Notes under the pieces: model-generated
What the model saw: only the letters and a program-made list of their open reading frames with translations
What the model was told of the DNA's origin: nothing
The model's database searches: none
Shown here: one piece after another, positions 1-11,052 of the stretch
Layout: every line of letters begins with the position of its first letter
Position numbering within the stretch: position 1 is the first letter of the stretch
Program-made: the position numbers and the translations under genes
Assembly (NCBI RefSeq): GCF_000699445.3
Contig: NC_067196.1
Span: 32,880,616 to 32,944,615, forward strand
Length of the DNA stretch: 64,000 nt
Reading direction: 5' to 3'
DNA from: Schistosoma haematobium
Taxonomy: Eukaryota; Platyhelminthes; Trematoda; Strigeidida; Schistosomatidae

Positions 1-50
1 ACCATTCAAACTCTGCCCTGGGAGTCAGAAGGTCTTCATTTAGAAGAGTT

Positions 51-1634
51 ATGACACCTCATGATGAAAGCCGAGTTCCTTCGGAAGTCACGAGGCCGAT
101 GCTCCTTCTGACAACCAGAGAAACCATTTATTTAGGTACATGGAGTACTCGTACAATGTGGGAGACTGCGAGAGTCTTCCAAATTGCTGCAGAAATGAGG
201 AGATACAAGCTGGAGGTATTTGGGTTCAGTGAAACACACTGGATGCAAGTCGGACAACAACGACTAGCTTCAGGGGAGCTTCTGCTATACTCCGGCCATG
301 AAGAAGAAAATGCCCCACATACACAAGAAGTTCCATTAATGCTGTCCAAACAAGCACAAAATGCACTTACAAGATGGGAATCTCATGAACCAAGGATCAT
401 CAAAGCCTCCTTCAAAACAAAAAAAGAGGGCATTTCAATGAACATCATCCAATGCTATGCGCCTACCAACGACTACAATGAAGACGCTAAAGATCAATTC
501 TACAATAGGCTGCAGTCAATCGTCGAGAAGTGCACAACAAAGGACCTGACCATTCTGATGGGAGATTTCAATGCCAAGGTTGGAACGGATAACACTGGAT
601 ATAAAGACATCATGGGACGACACGGACTGGGAGAAAGGAACGAAAATGGTGAGAGATTTGCAAACCTATGTGCCTTCAATAAACTGGCCATGGGCGGCAC
701 CATATTCCCACATAAACACATTCATAAAACCACATGGACTTTACCGGATCACACCACGCAAAACCAAATCGACCATATCTGCATCAACAAAACGTTCAGA
801 AGGACGATGGAGGAAGTAAGAATCAAGAGAGAAGCTGATATAGCATCAGATCATCACTTGCTGGTCGCCAAGATGAAATTGAAATTCAAGAAGTACTGGA
901 CAATGGGGCGGACAGTATCACAAAAGTTCAATACGGCCTTTCTTCAGGACACTGACAAACTCAACAAATTCAAGATAGACCTCAGCAACAAGTTCCAGGC
1001 CTTTTATGATCTACTCAATGGAGAAGGGACTATTGTGGAGAGCAACTGGAAGGGGATCAGAGAGGCAATCACTTCAACATGTCATGAGGTCCTGAGTCAC
1101 AAGAAGCACCATCACAAGGAATGGATCACTGTTGATACACTGAATAAGATTCAAGGAAGGAGGAACAAGAAGGCAGCAATCAATACCAGTCGAACAAGAG
1201 CAGAAAAAGCCAAGGTACAAGCTGAATACACAGAAGTGAACAAACAAGTGAAGAGGAGCATCAGAACCGACAAACGTAAATATGTGGAAGATTTAGCAAC
1301 GACGGCGGAAAAGGCTGCAAGAGAAGGAAACATGAGACAATTGTATGACACGACAAAGAAACTCTCTGGAAATCGCCGCAAACCAGAACGACCAGTGAAA
1401 AGCAAGGAAGGCGAGGTAATCACCAACATTGAAGAGCAACAAAACAGGTGGGTAGAACACTTCAAGGAACTCTTGAATCGACCAGCCCCACTGAACCCAC
1501 CCAACATCGAAGCAGCACCCACGGACCTCCCAATCAATGTTGGCCCACCAACAATTGAAGAAATCAGCATGGCCATCAAAAAATCAAGAGTGGCAAAGCA
1601 GCAGGGCCAGACAACATTCCAGCAGAGACGCTGA
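51..1634 (+). CDS. RTE retrotransposon endonuclease ORF (N-terminal part of the polyprotein)
   Basis: This open frame of 527 residues carries an exonuclease-endonuclease-phosphatase domain that would nick target DNA to prime reverse transcription. Visible motifs are SETHW at 60-64 (catalytic Glu61), QCYAPTND near 134, MGDFNAKVG at 170-178, NQIDHI near 238 and SDHH at 267-270. The usual first motif TWNVRT reads TWSTRT (31-36), so the metal-binding Asn is replaced by Ser. A Lys/Arg-rich linker at roughly 350-440 leads towards the RT. The frame then breaks: the conserved KAAGPDNIPAE-type RT start reads QQGQTTFQQRR* after a frameshift near 1605. The ATG at 51 is the first in frame, but similarity to related proteins really starts near residue 27. 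The ORF is probably a fossil that still happens to be open. Confidence 0.85.
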   Translation: MTPHDESRVPSEVTRPMLLLTTRETIYLGTWSTRTMWETARVFQIAAEMRRYKLEVFGFSETHWMQVGQQRLASGELLLYSGHEEENAPHTQEVPLMLSKQAQNALTRWESHEPRIIKASFKTKKEGISMNIIQCYAPTNDYNEDAKDQFYNRLQSIVEKCTTKDLTILMGDFNAKVGTDNTGYKDIMGRHGLGERNENGERFANLCAFNKLAMGGTIFPHKHIHKTTWTLPDHTTQNQIDHICINKTFRRTMEEVRIKREADIASDHHLLVAKMKLKFKKYWTMGRTVSQKFNTAFLQDTDKLNKFKIDLSNKFQAFYDLLNGEGTIVESNWKGIREAITSTCHEVLSHKKHHHKEWITVDTLNKIQGRRNKKAAINTSRTRAEKAKVQAEYTEVNKQVKRSIRTDKRKYVEDLATTAEKAAREGNMRQLYDTTKKLSGNRRKPERPVKSKEGEVITNIEEQQNRWVEHFKELLNRPAPLNPPNIEAAPTDLPINVGPPTIEEISMAIKKSRVAKQQGQTTFQQRR

Positions 1635-2583
1635 AAGCAGATGTAGCAGTAACTGCAAAGTACTTCACATTCTCTTCAGCAAGATTTGGGATGAAGAACA
1701 AGTATCAAAAGACTAGAAAGAAGGACTTCTGAACATAATACCTAAGGAAAGATATCTCAGCAACTGTGATAACTACAGGGGCATCACTCTTCTCTCAATA
1801 CCGGGAAAAGTCTTCAACAGAGTATTGTTAAACAGAATGAAGGACTCCGTAGACGCCCTACTTCGAGACCAACAGGCGGGATTCCGTAAAAATTGATAGC
1901 GTGGACAGAACAACACTATGGAAACTTCTTCGACACTACGGCGTGCCTCAGAAGATAGTCAATATCATACAGAACTCATATGATGGATTACACTGCAAAA
2001 TCGTGCATGGAGGACAGTTGACAAAGTCGTTCAAAGTGAAGACCGGTGTTAGGCAATGTTGCTTACTCTCACCCTTTCTCTTTCTCCTGGTGATCGACTG
2101 GATCATGAAGACGTCAACATTTGAAGGGAAACACGGGATACAATGGACAGCTAGAATGCAGCTGAACGATCTAGACTTCGCAGATGATCTGGCTCTTCTA
2201 TCGCAAACGCAACGACAAATGCAGGAGAAGACGACCAGTGTAGCAGCAGCAGTAGGTCTCAATATACACAGAGGGAAAAGCAAGATTCTCCTGTATAACG
2301 CAGCGTGCACTAATCGAATCACAATTGACGGAGAAGATTTGGAATATGTAAAAACCTTTACATATTTGGGCAGCATCATTGATGAACAGGTTGGATCTGA
2401 TGTAGATGTGAAGACGCGCATCGGAAAGGGAGACCAAAGAACACATTACGTCGAGAAATGGATACAGACATGAGCAGAATGAACAAAAATTGGATCAAAC
2501 TAGATAGGAAGTCTCAGGACAGAGTGGGATGGAGAATGCTGGTCGGCAGCTTATGCTCCATTGAGAGTAACAGGCGTAAATAA
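1635..2583 (+). pseudogene. RTE reverse transcriptase remnant with two internal deletions
   Basis: This continues the element in shifting frames. At 1730-1890 fragments of the RT N-terminus are readable (YRGITLLS, then DQQAGFRK). The sequence then jumps straight to DSVDRTTLWK near 1895, which removes the stretch that would hold motif A and its first catalytic Asp. The open frame 1901-2473 keeps GVRQCCLLSP (normally RQGC; Gly to Cys) and the catalytic FADD (residues 93-96 of that frame). A second deletion near 2428 fuses VKTRIGK to the distal PKNTLRRE segment and loses the connection domain (about 150 residues, judged from relatives). The TAA is at 2581. The enzyme cannot be active. Confidence 0.85.
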
Positions 2584-2595
2584 GTTAGTATGTAT

Positions 2596-3469
2596 TCCGA
2601 AAATAATTACAAAAATCAACTACGGTTTACAGACATGATCATTTTGATATAAATAGCAGTGTTATACGTGGAGGAAAGATGCATGATATTTGATTGTTTG
2701 AAGTGTTATAATATAAGAATTATTTAGGTATGTTATTTTTCTCATGGATTGCAGCAACGGGAGCCATCAGTCAGCACCCATTTATTCTTTTTTAAGTGGA
2801 CAACCTAATTATTGTATGAACAGTGTATTTATGCCCATTTCCAGTAGCATAACGGATTGGTTATGACTAATTACAGTCAGAGAGATAGAAATGGAAACAG
2901 AAAGCACGGAATAGCAATAGCAATAATTTCTATGATACGTCTACCGTCATACATATGCCAGTTTGTTTTCTGATCAACTGTTTGGGTTAAATATTATTTA
3001 AGTTAGTTAGATTTACCGGATTTTGTGTAAGTATCTTCAGGTAGTCAGGTTTAATGACTGAGCTTAGTAACGATAATGATCAATCATTTCATATTCCCAT
3101 AGTTTACTAGCGGAATGAGATATACATAAAGATATCAGCACATTTAAAATATTTTTGAAGGAGAGGTAAGCATCAGTGACGCGAACATAAGATGGGAGTG
3201 ATTTTATTTCATGGAGAAATTGCGGAATTTGCTGTCAAAGCAATTCATATAAAGAGAAGATTTTAAATCAGATCATTTCACTGATGATAAAGTGTTTTGG
3301 ATGCTATTACAAGGTGTTTGTGCATATTGAATATCATCATTGGACGTAAAAAATACGTTATTTAGTAATAATAGGAATAAAAGTTCAGTACTCTATGAGT
3401 GGTTGAATACATGCTTTGTACATTAAAATATGTGACTAGTTGTTGTAGAGTTTAAAAATATACAACCTA
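2596..3469. other. AT-rich non-coding stretch
   Basis: I see no recognisable gene, RNA or repeat here. All frames are short and interrupted. It separates the RTE copy from the minus-strand RT relic. Confidence 0.6.
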
Positions 3470-3890
3470 GATGTCATTGACACTTGGAGGTCCGTTTAGA
3501 GAGCTTTTCTGGAAAATGCAAATCGTGGGAATACCTTTGTTTCCTATCGTTTGGGACTTGGATAACATATTACCATCTATGATATGGTCTAGGTTGATTA
3601 AAGGATTAACAAATCAAATCCATCCACGTTTACCACTAGTTAGCTCCAACTTCCACTTAAGACGGCGCTCGTCTCCGCAATGATATAGTTTTGTACATAG
3701 ATAAGCTGATGAGGAGAAAATGAACACACTACTTTAAAATCATCAGCATATAAAAGAGGCTTACTGATACAAAACAATCAGAAATATCATTTAAATAAGC
3801 TGTAAAAAGTGAAGGACTAAAGACACTACTTTGTTTTATCCTACTTTTTACCAGAACTGCATTCGACAAGGAGGAATCTGTTTTGACTAT
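3470..3890 (-). pseudogene. CR1/Jockey-like non-LTR reverse transcriptase relic
   Basis: Read on the minus strand, the segment keeps the RT motif C neighbourhood LLYADDFKVV (about 3730-3758), preceded in other frames by SLFTAYLNDISD-like sequence, the usual lead-in to the YADD box in CR1/Jockey clade RTs. Downstream residues (SFSPHQL, then a Trp-rich piece) fit the region after the active site. Frameshifts and stops occur throughout, so it is a dead fragment. The clade assignment is tentative; that it is RT is fairly secure. Confidence 0.6.
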
Positions 3891-4697
3891 TTGGTATTGG
3901 TGGCTGAGGATAGAATCACATCAAACTAGAATAAAGTTAATGACAACTATATATGGTTTTTAGCTATCGAAGTAAATGACAATTCGTTACATTCAAAAAT
4001 TAATTTTCAAGTTAAACGATTTGCGCATTTTGTTTACAATGATGATTACTTAGTTCAACTGGTTTTATATATGAACTGTTAAGGTTTGATCAGAGCACAC
4101 TATCAATCGTATAATTGTGCTACTTAAATAATTTTTTTGGCTTTCATGGACTGTATTTTTATACATCGTTTCACTTAGAATTACTTAAATTTTTATTATC
4201 TGCTAAATAATGTTAACTGAATAAAATAAATAAATCGGACATATTATGACCCAAATGAAACCGAGACCAGCTTTTAATACTAACTTGTTTACATTATGTG
4301 CAAATCATAGATGTTTGTCTACTGACGGATCGTGCCTTATATTTATTGAAAAGAATAATTCTTTCAACTACCGTATATTCTGTTTTCATCATGCAAAATG
4401 TTTTTAACATAGAGTATGTTATACATCTGTAATAACATACAGTGTAATGTATGTATTTATTTGAGATCTTTTAAAGTATAAGTTTGATCAGTCTTTGGTT
4501 TAGGAAACCACTAAATGACGTTGTGTTTTTCCGATAATTATAGAGCATTATATAAACTGTATACGCTTCACGTTTTCATAAAAGTGAACTTTATGTCAGG
4601 AGTCTCAAGAAACAGTTTCAAGTTAATTAGTTAAATAGGTTATCTAATAATCGAAAACCATGAACTAAAAGCAAATAAATTGTTTTATAAGCAGTGA
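3891..4697. other. AT-rich non-coding stretch
   Basis: No supported gene. Short ORFs only, and no repeat similarity to other parts of the window that I could see. Confidence 0.55.
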
Positions 4698-5008
4698 TAG
4701 ATGATGGCTATCAGTAGAGCTCAGGATGCTCGTTTTGTTCTATTTGGGGCTATTTAGCTGGATATGTCTGCATTCCAGAGTTTATGTTCGCTCTGGGACT
4801 CGAACCCAATAATGTTCACTTCAAACGCCATTGCTTTATCCGCTTATCTACTGAATCCAAATGGCTACTGGCTTGTGCAATAGGGTGAGGTTTTTGTTCA
4901 TTTTCTTTTTGGTTGTTTGAGTGTTCTCAAAGGATGCACATATGTTAATATGGATTTGATCAATGACAATCTTAAACATCAATGGGAAGACTCAAATAAT
5001 TAACAAAA
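4698..5008 (-). mobile_element. SINE-A (Sm-alpha-like) copy, degraded
   Basis: Inverted relative to the copy at 48655. Read on the minus strand it has a tRNA-like head (B-box-type GGGTTCGAGTCCC match at about 4795-4815, A-box-type region near 4845-4865), then a hammerhead-like segment at 4717-4763, then the downstream family tail. The ribozyme core has decayed (CTGACGA reads CTAAATA), so cleavage is not expected. The far tail (TGATCAATGACAATC, then CATCAATGGGAAGA) matches copies at 38070-38110 and 58770-58805. Confidence 0.75.
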
Positions 5009-5072
5009 AAATGGATTATAACTAAGTTGTTTGCCTAATTTACTTGAAGAAAACAATAAGAGTTTTTTATTA

Positions 5073-5229
5073 GTTGAGATCATGAGTCAATTGAAGCTAG
5101 ACCACCATGGAAAACCTGGAAGCACTGGACGGCCGTTTCGTCCCAGTATGGGACCCTTCATCAGTGCGCTTCCATGGCCCCACCTCGCGGGATTCGAACC
5201 CAGAACCTATCGGTCTCGCGCGCGAGAGT
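5073..5229 (-). mobile_element. SINE-B copy, truncated at its tRNA-like head
   Basis: On the minus strand it runs from a partial tRNA-like head (B-box GGGTTCGAATCCC at about 5188-5200) through a hammerhead segment (5122-5167) to the tail with GTCTAGCTTCAATTGACTC. Stem I (GCACTG/CAGTGC) and the palindromic stem III survive, but the core reads ATGAAGG rather than CTGAGGA, so it is probably inactive. The short ORFs across this segment are repeat artefacts. Confidence 0.8.
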
Positions 5230-6944
5230 AAACAAAACAAACAAGAGAACGTTACTTCAAATTGTGAAGGAAACTTTGTAAGTCCACTTTTTAATACAAT
5301 CAGAAATAAAACAATTAAAAAAAACAACATGAAATTTCAATTCAAAGTAATCGGGGTGGATGTTCTGTCTTTAAAACAAAATTTCCACAAATATATATGT
5401 TTTATTGCTATAAACTCATTTAATCGTAATCTGAATTGAGGATTCCATCTGAATAATACTTTTTTTTGAAAATAAATATTTATTTCATGATAACACGCAA
5501 CATAATATCAAGTTAACCACGTGAATAAAATTGTACCCATATTAAAGTCATGTTATCATCAATTACATAAAATAGAATTGGATATAGAACCGAAATCACA
5601 TCGAAATTTTATATAAAAAAATTAATGATATAACCGTTAAATTCCCGATGACATTGTATGCAGATTATAATTTCACAAATAAACTGGTGATTGTTTCTTC
5701 GAACAAAGATTTTGTTTGAGTGTGTGTATGGGAGGGGTTGTTTGAGTTTTAATTTTAAAAAAAAATTGATCTGTAGTTTGTGAAATGTTGTCTTGGGTTA
5801 TTTAATCAGCTGAAATTAGCCGATAGCAACGTTATTTCTATAAATAAACCATTTACCTATAGTTTGATACAGATTTTATTGATGGATGGATGTTATATAA
5901 GTGTACAATCATGAAAACATTATTAAAACACTAATATCATTCATAAAAACGGTAATTTAGGTAGATATTTGACAGTTACTTCGTTTATCCGATATGTCTG
6001 TCAATGAAATAAACAATAATATACATATTTGACTAAAGATTTGAATGTTGAAAACCAAGTTTGTATAGGAACAGCTCTTCTAGATCTGTATCACACCATT
6101 TCCAACGTTGATATCAGATGAACTGATGTTTTTGTAAACAAAATTTTCAAGTTCTCTTTTTTTAGGAAATCTTCAATGACGAAACAATTTTTTTCAGTAA
6201 TATCAATGCCATTTTATATCAATACTAATTAAATTTGCTTAGTTACTAGCGGTGATTTTAAAGCATCTAAAAATACAAATGAACTGTAACCTTACTACGT
6301 TACTTTGCAAATTTTATAAGTGCCAATTTAACGCCCATTATCAAAATAATCTTTGTTTATTATGTATTTATATAAAAAGTTAGAGTAAACAATCATTTAA
6401 ATAGAGTAAATCGTGTATTGTAATAAACATAATTTGATCATGATAGCATCAGTACTTTTAGGTAGATGACGCTATGAACTAGATTATATTTATGAAACAG
6501 AAAACAAAATAACAAACGATATACCTTTTTTTTAAAAACGTCCCTATTTATATTTTAACAATAAAATACGAAATGACCAAGTGTTTATGTAGATCATTTA
6601 AAAAGTAGATTGAAGTCAATGAATAAAACTTAAACTAATTGTCATCGGTCAAAATAACTAAATAACAATGGTTAATTATCTAAATATATTGTTTATCAAA
6701 AATGATTGAAAGTTAAGCTTGTTTAATGAATGACTTATGATATGTAAAAAGAAACACATTCAAAGATAACTTCAATTTGAATTCGTTTAATTACTATGAT
6801 CCAATTCTTAATAGTTTCATTGATAATACATGAGTTACATATTGGATACTAACTGATGTTTTCTTGTCCTTACATTACAGAAATATGTGTGGAGCCTTTG
6901 AAATTTGTCATCATTTAGATTGAACGATGTTGTCGAAAGGGCTC
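5230..6944. other. AT-rich non-coding stretch
   Basis: No gene, RNA or clear repeat recognised. Very low GC and many stops in every frame. Confidence 0.55.
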
Positions 6945-7375
6945 TTTACTTTAGTGGCCTGAGATCTGACTCCAATTAGATCGTATGAATGGTTTGTTAT
7001 CGCCTATCCTCGTATATAATCATCGGCTTAAATCGCGTCAGTCAACAACGGAATTAAATCAATTGACTAACGAAAATGGACTTGTGAATACATATATTTT
7101 GTATATGAAGGGAATGGAATAGAGAGAAGGGAAACGACACAGAGTGGAGATGGCTTACCATCCATCTCCCATTTTACTAAGCGTTAATCAGTAATTATAG
7201 TTACACAAAAGTAAGTTACAGACATGTGATGAGTAATGGGATAAGAAATGTATACACACCTACGCGCTCATATAAAAACAGTCAAGATCGATAAGCGGAT
7301 AATTAACAAGGTCAGAATGTGACTCAAGTAGGACGAATAGATTGGGCTGTCCGAAAGCTAGAATAAGGTTTATGG
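6945..7375 (+). repeat. Interspersed repeat R1, copy 1
   Basis: About 430 bp with higher GC than its flanks. It matches 36890-37320 in the opposite orientation: shared blocks include GAGATCTGACTCCA near 6961, TTAAATCGCGT near 7028 and GTCAGAATGTGACTCA near 7311. No coding potential. Size and lack of ORFs would suit a solo LTR, but I could not define TG...CA ends or a target duplication, so the class stays open. Confidence 0.65.
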
Positions 7376-9293
7376 GCTTAACATAATAACCGACACTACA
7401 TATGTTTATGTCAAGTCTTTAAAACAAACTATGTTATTATAGTACCCAGTCAATTATATAGGTTAAGTATCGAAAATAATATTGACATTTCTGATTTTTT
7501 GAAGTTTTTTTCTTGTTCGTCTGACGTTTCTTTAATAGCTCAGTAAAAACTACACATTTTTTCCCACTAACTTGATTGATCAGTTCTCTATCCATCGTAA
7601 TTTTAGTTGGTCATATTATCAAGAAGTCATAAATAATGTAACAGAACTAGTTGAAAAACTTTACAATCATACATTCGGTGATCTTGGGTTTCAATGTAAA
7701 TTTCATAAATGGACTGATTTTTAATTAAATAAATTTCGATGTGATAAACTCTGAGGTCTTTTGAGCATCGAAGACCAGAAGACTTTGAGCACTTCGTGAA
7801 TGAAACTGGTGTTCTTTAAGTTAAAACTGATGGTCAAGTACCATTCAAAAATGACTGAAATGAGAAGTCCTAGTTACTAAATTTAAATTTAGGCGGATAC
7901 TTGGTGCGAAAAATGAACTTTCTGAGCTAAAATATGCAGTCCTCAGTAGTCGCTTGTTGTAAAAAGACAGAAGTGTTTAATACAACTCGATAATGAATGT
8001 TCACTTACTTAACGTTAGCTCGTTGTGTGTAACTCAAACCTTCCATGCTTTGATATCAGGATGGATTCGCTTGAAGATATTTCAACAAGTGATTCATATC
8101 AAATAATTAACAGTTTTTTCTGCCTGCATAAAACGAATTTCAAAAAAAGAGTTTATGGCATTTTCACGGCTGAATTAAGGTGAAACCGGTAACTAGAATA
8201 CTGTACTGACTAAAAATAAGATCTCAATCACGTAGATCGTATCCGATCATGATAAGACAGATTTGTTTAATGACTGAAAGTTAACTATCTTGCATCTCAA
8301 TACATTATTTCTGTTTGCAATATTAAACAACTGGTTTTCACATTTAATACAGGTGTCATTTTCAACCCAAGCGTGAAAGGATATACGAACTAAATTTCAT
8401 TTCCACTACAACTATCATATTCAGTATTTGATTCCATGTTTTTAGATTAATTCAGTATTAAATGAACCATATGTTAATTATTTTTTCTGATTCATGTTTC
8501 TCATTTGTATAAGTCTGTAATTCTTATTTATTCCACAATTGATAAAATTTAAAACATTCGTGGAACATTAAAAAACAAATTGCCTATTCACTGTAATTCG
8601 CAAATGTATTATCTTTGTTAGTCTAAACGTTGGAATTCTGGCTTCTGTACTTTAGGTCAGTTATGAGTGGTGAAATGTCATCCATTATACAAGTATTTGG
8701 GAAATAATCACCTCGAATGTCATTAAAATCAATGAGAGATTTGAACTTCACCCTAAAAAAATGCAAGTTAACGGTTATGTTGAAATTTTCTTTAAAGCCC
8801 AAGACTTCTCTGTGTTCTTGTAATAGTTTTTCATAAACATATTATATGTAACAGCAACTTAGATGAATTAAATCACTTAATTTGGAGACAGTCAAAAATT
8901 AAGCGACCATTTGAAAACCATTTTATTGTTATTTAAAACTCTTCATTAGTTGAAACGCACAACAATATATTCATACTCAAGAATAATGAGTCTTAATGAT
9001 AAGTAGGAATCAATAAACAACTGAGACAGAAGATAAGTGTATTTTCTTTACCTAGATTTAATTTGGTCAATAACTAGATCCAGTTACTATTCAATACAAC
9101 AGAAGCATAGAATGAAAAATGAATTTAATATTTAATTACTGACCGATAGAAAAAGTAAAATAACTTAATTCTTTCTTAAAATTCATTCAGACAATAAATA
9201 TATCATATTAACCTTATGGTATATTTTCAGAATTTACCGCCTATAAATCATCATTAATAAAAATGAATACCATATGAATGAAAACACACACTT

Positions 9294-9297
<4 letters not shown>
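7376..9297. other. AT-rich non-coding stretch
   Basis: No supported gene or RNA. Only short random ORFs. Confidence 0.55.
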
Positions 9298-9367
<70 letters not shown>

Positions 9368-9422
9368 TAGATAGATATAGATATAGATATAGATATAGAT
9401 ATAGATAGATAGATATAGATAT
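9298..9422. repeat. Compound microsatellite (AT)n-(GATA/ATAGAT)n
   Basis: An uninterrupted AT dinucleotide run to about 9364 passes directly into GATA/ATAGAT units to about 9422. It is a simple repeat likely to be length-variable. Confidence 0.97.
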
Positions 9423-10522
9423 GCTATCTACCGGACATAATTTATCACTGTTCTAACAAGGAGTATACTGATAGATTATATTCATAAATTAAAGGATTAC
9501 TTTAAATAAGAGAATTATAATCTCTTTTAGCATATCTTTTATTTCGGTACAGTTTATTAATTTCACACAATTAACAAAATGAAAGTTTTCTGTTATCATA
9601 TTTCTAAATAAATATTTTTTTTATTCTGTCGACAAAGATGATCTAATTGGTAGTTATAATATTTAGCAACAATAAAATAAACAAAACAACAAAAAACAAC
9701 AACCTTAAATTCAGAAACTGATCATTTATAGAATTGGTAATTAAAAAAGTAAATAAATTTGTTTGTTCGGAAATAACTCAGAAAATTCCGCAAAATTATG
9801 TAAACAGAGGTATATATATACATATATATATATACAGGGAGAGAGATATAGAGCGGGAGAGAGAGATGGATAGATGGATAGATAAAGGTAAATATCTATG
9901 TACAAATTCACGAACCTTCTCCAAATAACTACAAAGAAATCTAAACAAAACTGATTTATTCGTTAATGATTAAATGATTTAAAATAGAATAGAAAAGTGT
10001 TGAAATTCTATAAAACGTTTGAATAATAGAAAATTGTTTCTTTGAATCGATCTAATATAGACTGAACATTATAAGTAGTTTTATTTAAAGAAAATTGACT
10101 TATATTTGTGGCTAATTAAATTCATTGATAATTTATCATTAGTGAATACTACATTCAATCAATGTTGATTAACTGAAAGGATTACTTCTAAGAATTGAAC
10201 TTAGTTTCAAAATAAATCATTGGAATTCATCTTTATTTGTTTATTATTTCAGATGATGTATATAAGTAACTCGTTAATATTGTTCTGACTGTGGTTATGC
10301 TCTCAGAAAACACTTACGCTAAACTCCGTTTTTTTTATTTTTGAACTTGTCATATTTTTTCACTATTAGCGTAAATATCCTATTAAAAGATGGAACCTCA
10401 TTTGATGATCAGAAAGTGAGAATCAGTCTATTTGTTTATTCTGAAAGTCCATTATGTATATCCTGTAGTAACCAAACTAATGCCCTACATTGTTGCATTA
10501 TTTAGTGAATAAACATAAGATA
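9423..10522. other. AT-rich non-coding stretch with a second simple-repeat patch
   Basis: No gene. At 9812-9885 an AT/AC-rich patch grades into GAGA and then GATG/GATA units. The ORF across it is a microsatellite artefact. Confidence 0.6.
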
Positions 10523-10669
10523 ATCAGTATGGGGTTGTGGAGATAAGTAAGTGTTTGATTGAGATCATAAACCGATTGATGTTAGACCACCAGGTTTTCA
10601 ATGGTGTAACATCAATCGGTTCATGATCTCAATCAAAAACTTAATATTCTCCACAACCGTATACTGATA
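10523..10669. repeat. SINE-B tail foldback (head-to-head hairpin)
   Basis: Two arms of roughly 67-77 bp (about 10524-10590 and 10592-10668) are reverse complements of each other. Each arm is the SINE-B tail (ATTGAGATCATGA, CGATTGATGTTAGACCACC), joined almost back-to-back with a near-zero loop. The tRNA head and the hammerhead are missing from both arms. See the complete copy just downstream at 10725-11052. Confidence 0.85.
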
Positions 10670-10724
10670 ATTGCCATATGATAATTAATATTTTGATAAA
10701 CACATAGTAGCTAGCTGCGTGAAG

Positions 10725-11052
10725 GATTTCTTGGAGTTCTTTTGAGAAGCCATGGTCAGTGGAGTTAATCCTTGTCAGGTAAAGACAGAAATCTACCTCA
10801 GTACAATAGAAGATGGTCGCGCAATTTCGTGAATTCGTTGAGGTTAGACATTAACACGGTTGGATGCTGGCTCAGTGGTCTAGAAGTTAAACGTTAGCGC
10901 GATACCGAAGGCCCTGAGTCCGAATCCCGTGGGCGGGATCGTGGACGCGCACTGCTGAGGAGTCCAGCAATAGGACGAAACAGTCGTCCAGTGCCTCCAG
11001 GTTTTCAATGATGGTCAAATATCAATCGGTTCATGATCTCAATCAAAAACTA
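10725..11052 (+). mobile_element. SINE-B, near full-length copy
   Basis: Leader (GAAGATGGTCGCGCAATTTC), then a tRNA-like head: A-box-type GGCTCAGTGGTCTAG near 10870 and B-box-type GAGTCCGAATCCCG near 10917. A hammerhead follows at 10949-10994, then the family tail ending in CAATCGGTTCATGATCTC and AATCAAAAAC. The A/B boxes imply internal RNA polymerase III promotion. Structure and tail match the copies at 27765, 45535 and 49590. Confidence 0.85.
10949..10994 (+). ncRNA. Hammerhead ribozyme, SINE-B type
   Basis: Stem I is GCACTG (10949-10954) with CAGTGC (10989-10994), a perfect 6 bp. The core CTGAGGA (10955-10961) fits CUGANGA. Stem II is GTCC/GGAC closing a 7-nt loop, then GAAA. Stem III is degraded here (ACAGTCGT against the family palindrome ACGGCCGT). 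The cleavage triplet GTC ends at 10988. The core is complete, but the weakened stem III may reduce activity. The fold was inferred by eye. Confidence 0.7.

Larger units (their letters stand above)
1..2595 (+). mobile_element. RTE-clade non-LTR retrotransposon, damaged copy
   Basis: The element encodes an apurinic-like endonuclease followed by RT fragments, the domain order of RTE-clade elements (the schistosome SR2/SjR2/Perere-3 type is the likely group). The left end runs off or close to the window edge, so the 5' UTR is partial. The last coding piece, with the C-terminal signature DRVGWRMLVG, ends at a TAA at 2581-2583, followed by a short TAAGTTAG-like tail. Frameshifts near 1600-1700 and two internal deletions (about 1890 and about 2428) make it non-autonomous. 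The clade call rests on motifs; the family name is from memory of related proteins. Confidence 0.9.

Noticed and set aside
1151..1579. 142-residue minus ORF in the RTE element
   Set aside because: Shadow of the endonuclease/linker frame on the plus strand.
9298..9422. Centromeric or telomeric satellite
   Set aside because: It is a simple AT/GATA microsatellite with no higher-order unit. No TTAGGG arrays are seen anywhere in the window.
9734..9928. 64-residue ORF with Arg/Glu/Asp-rich end
   Set aside because: It translates the ATAC/GAGA/GATA microsatellite patch.
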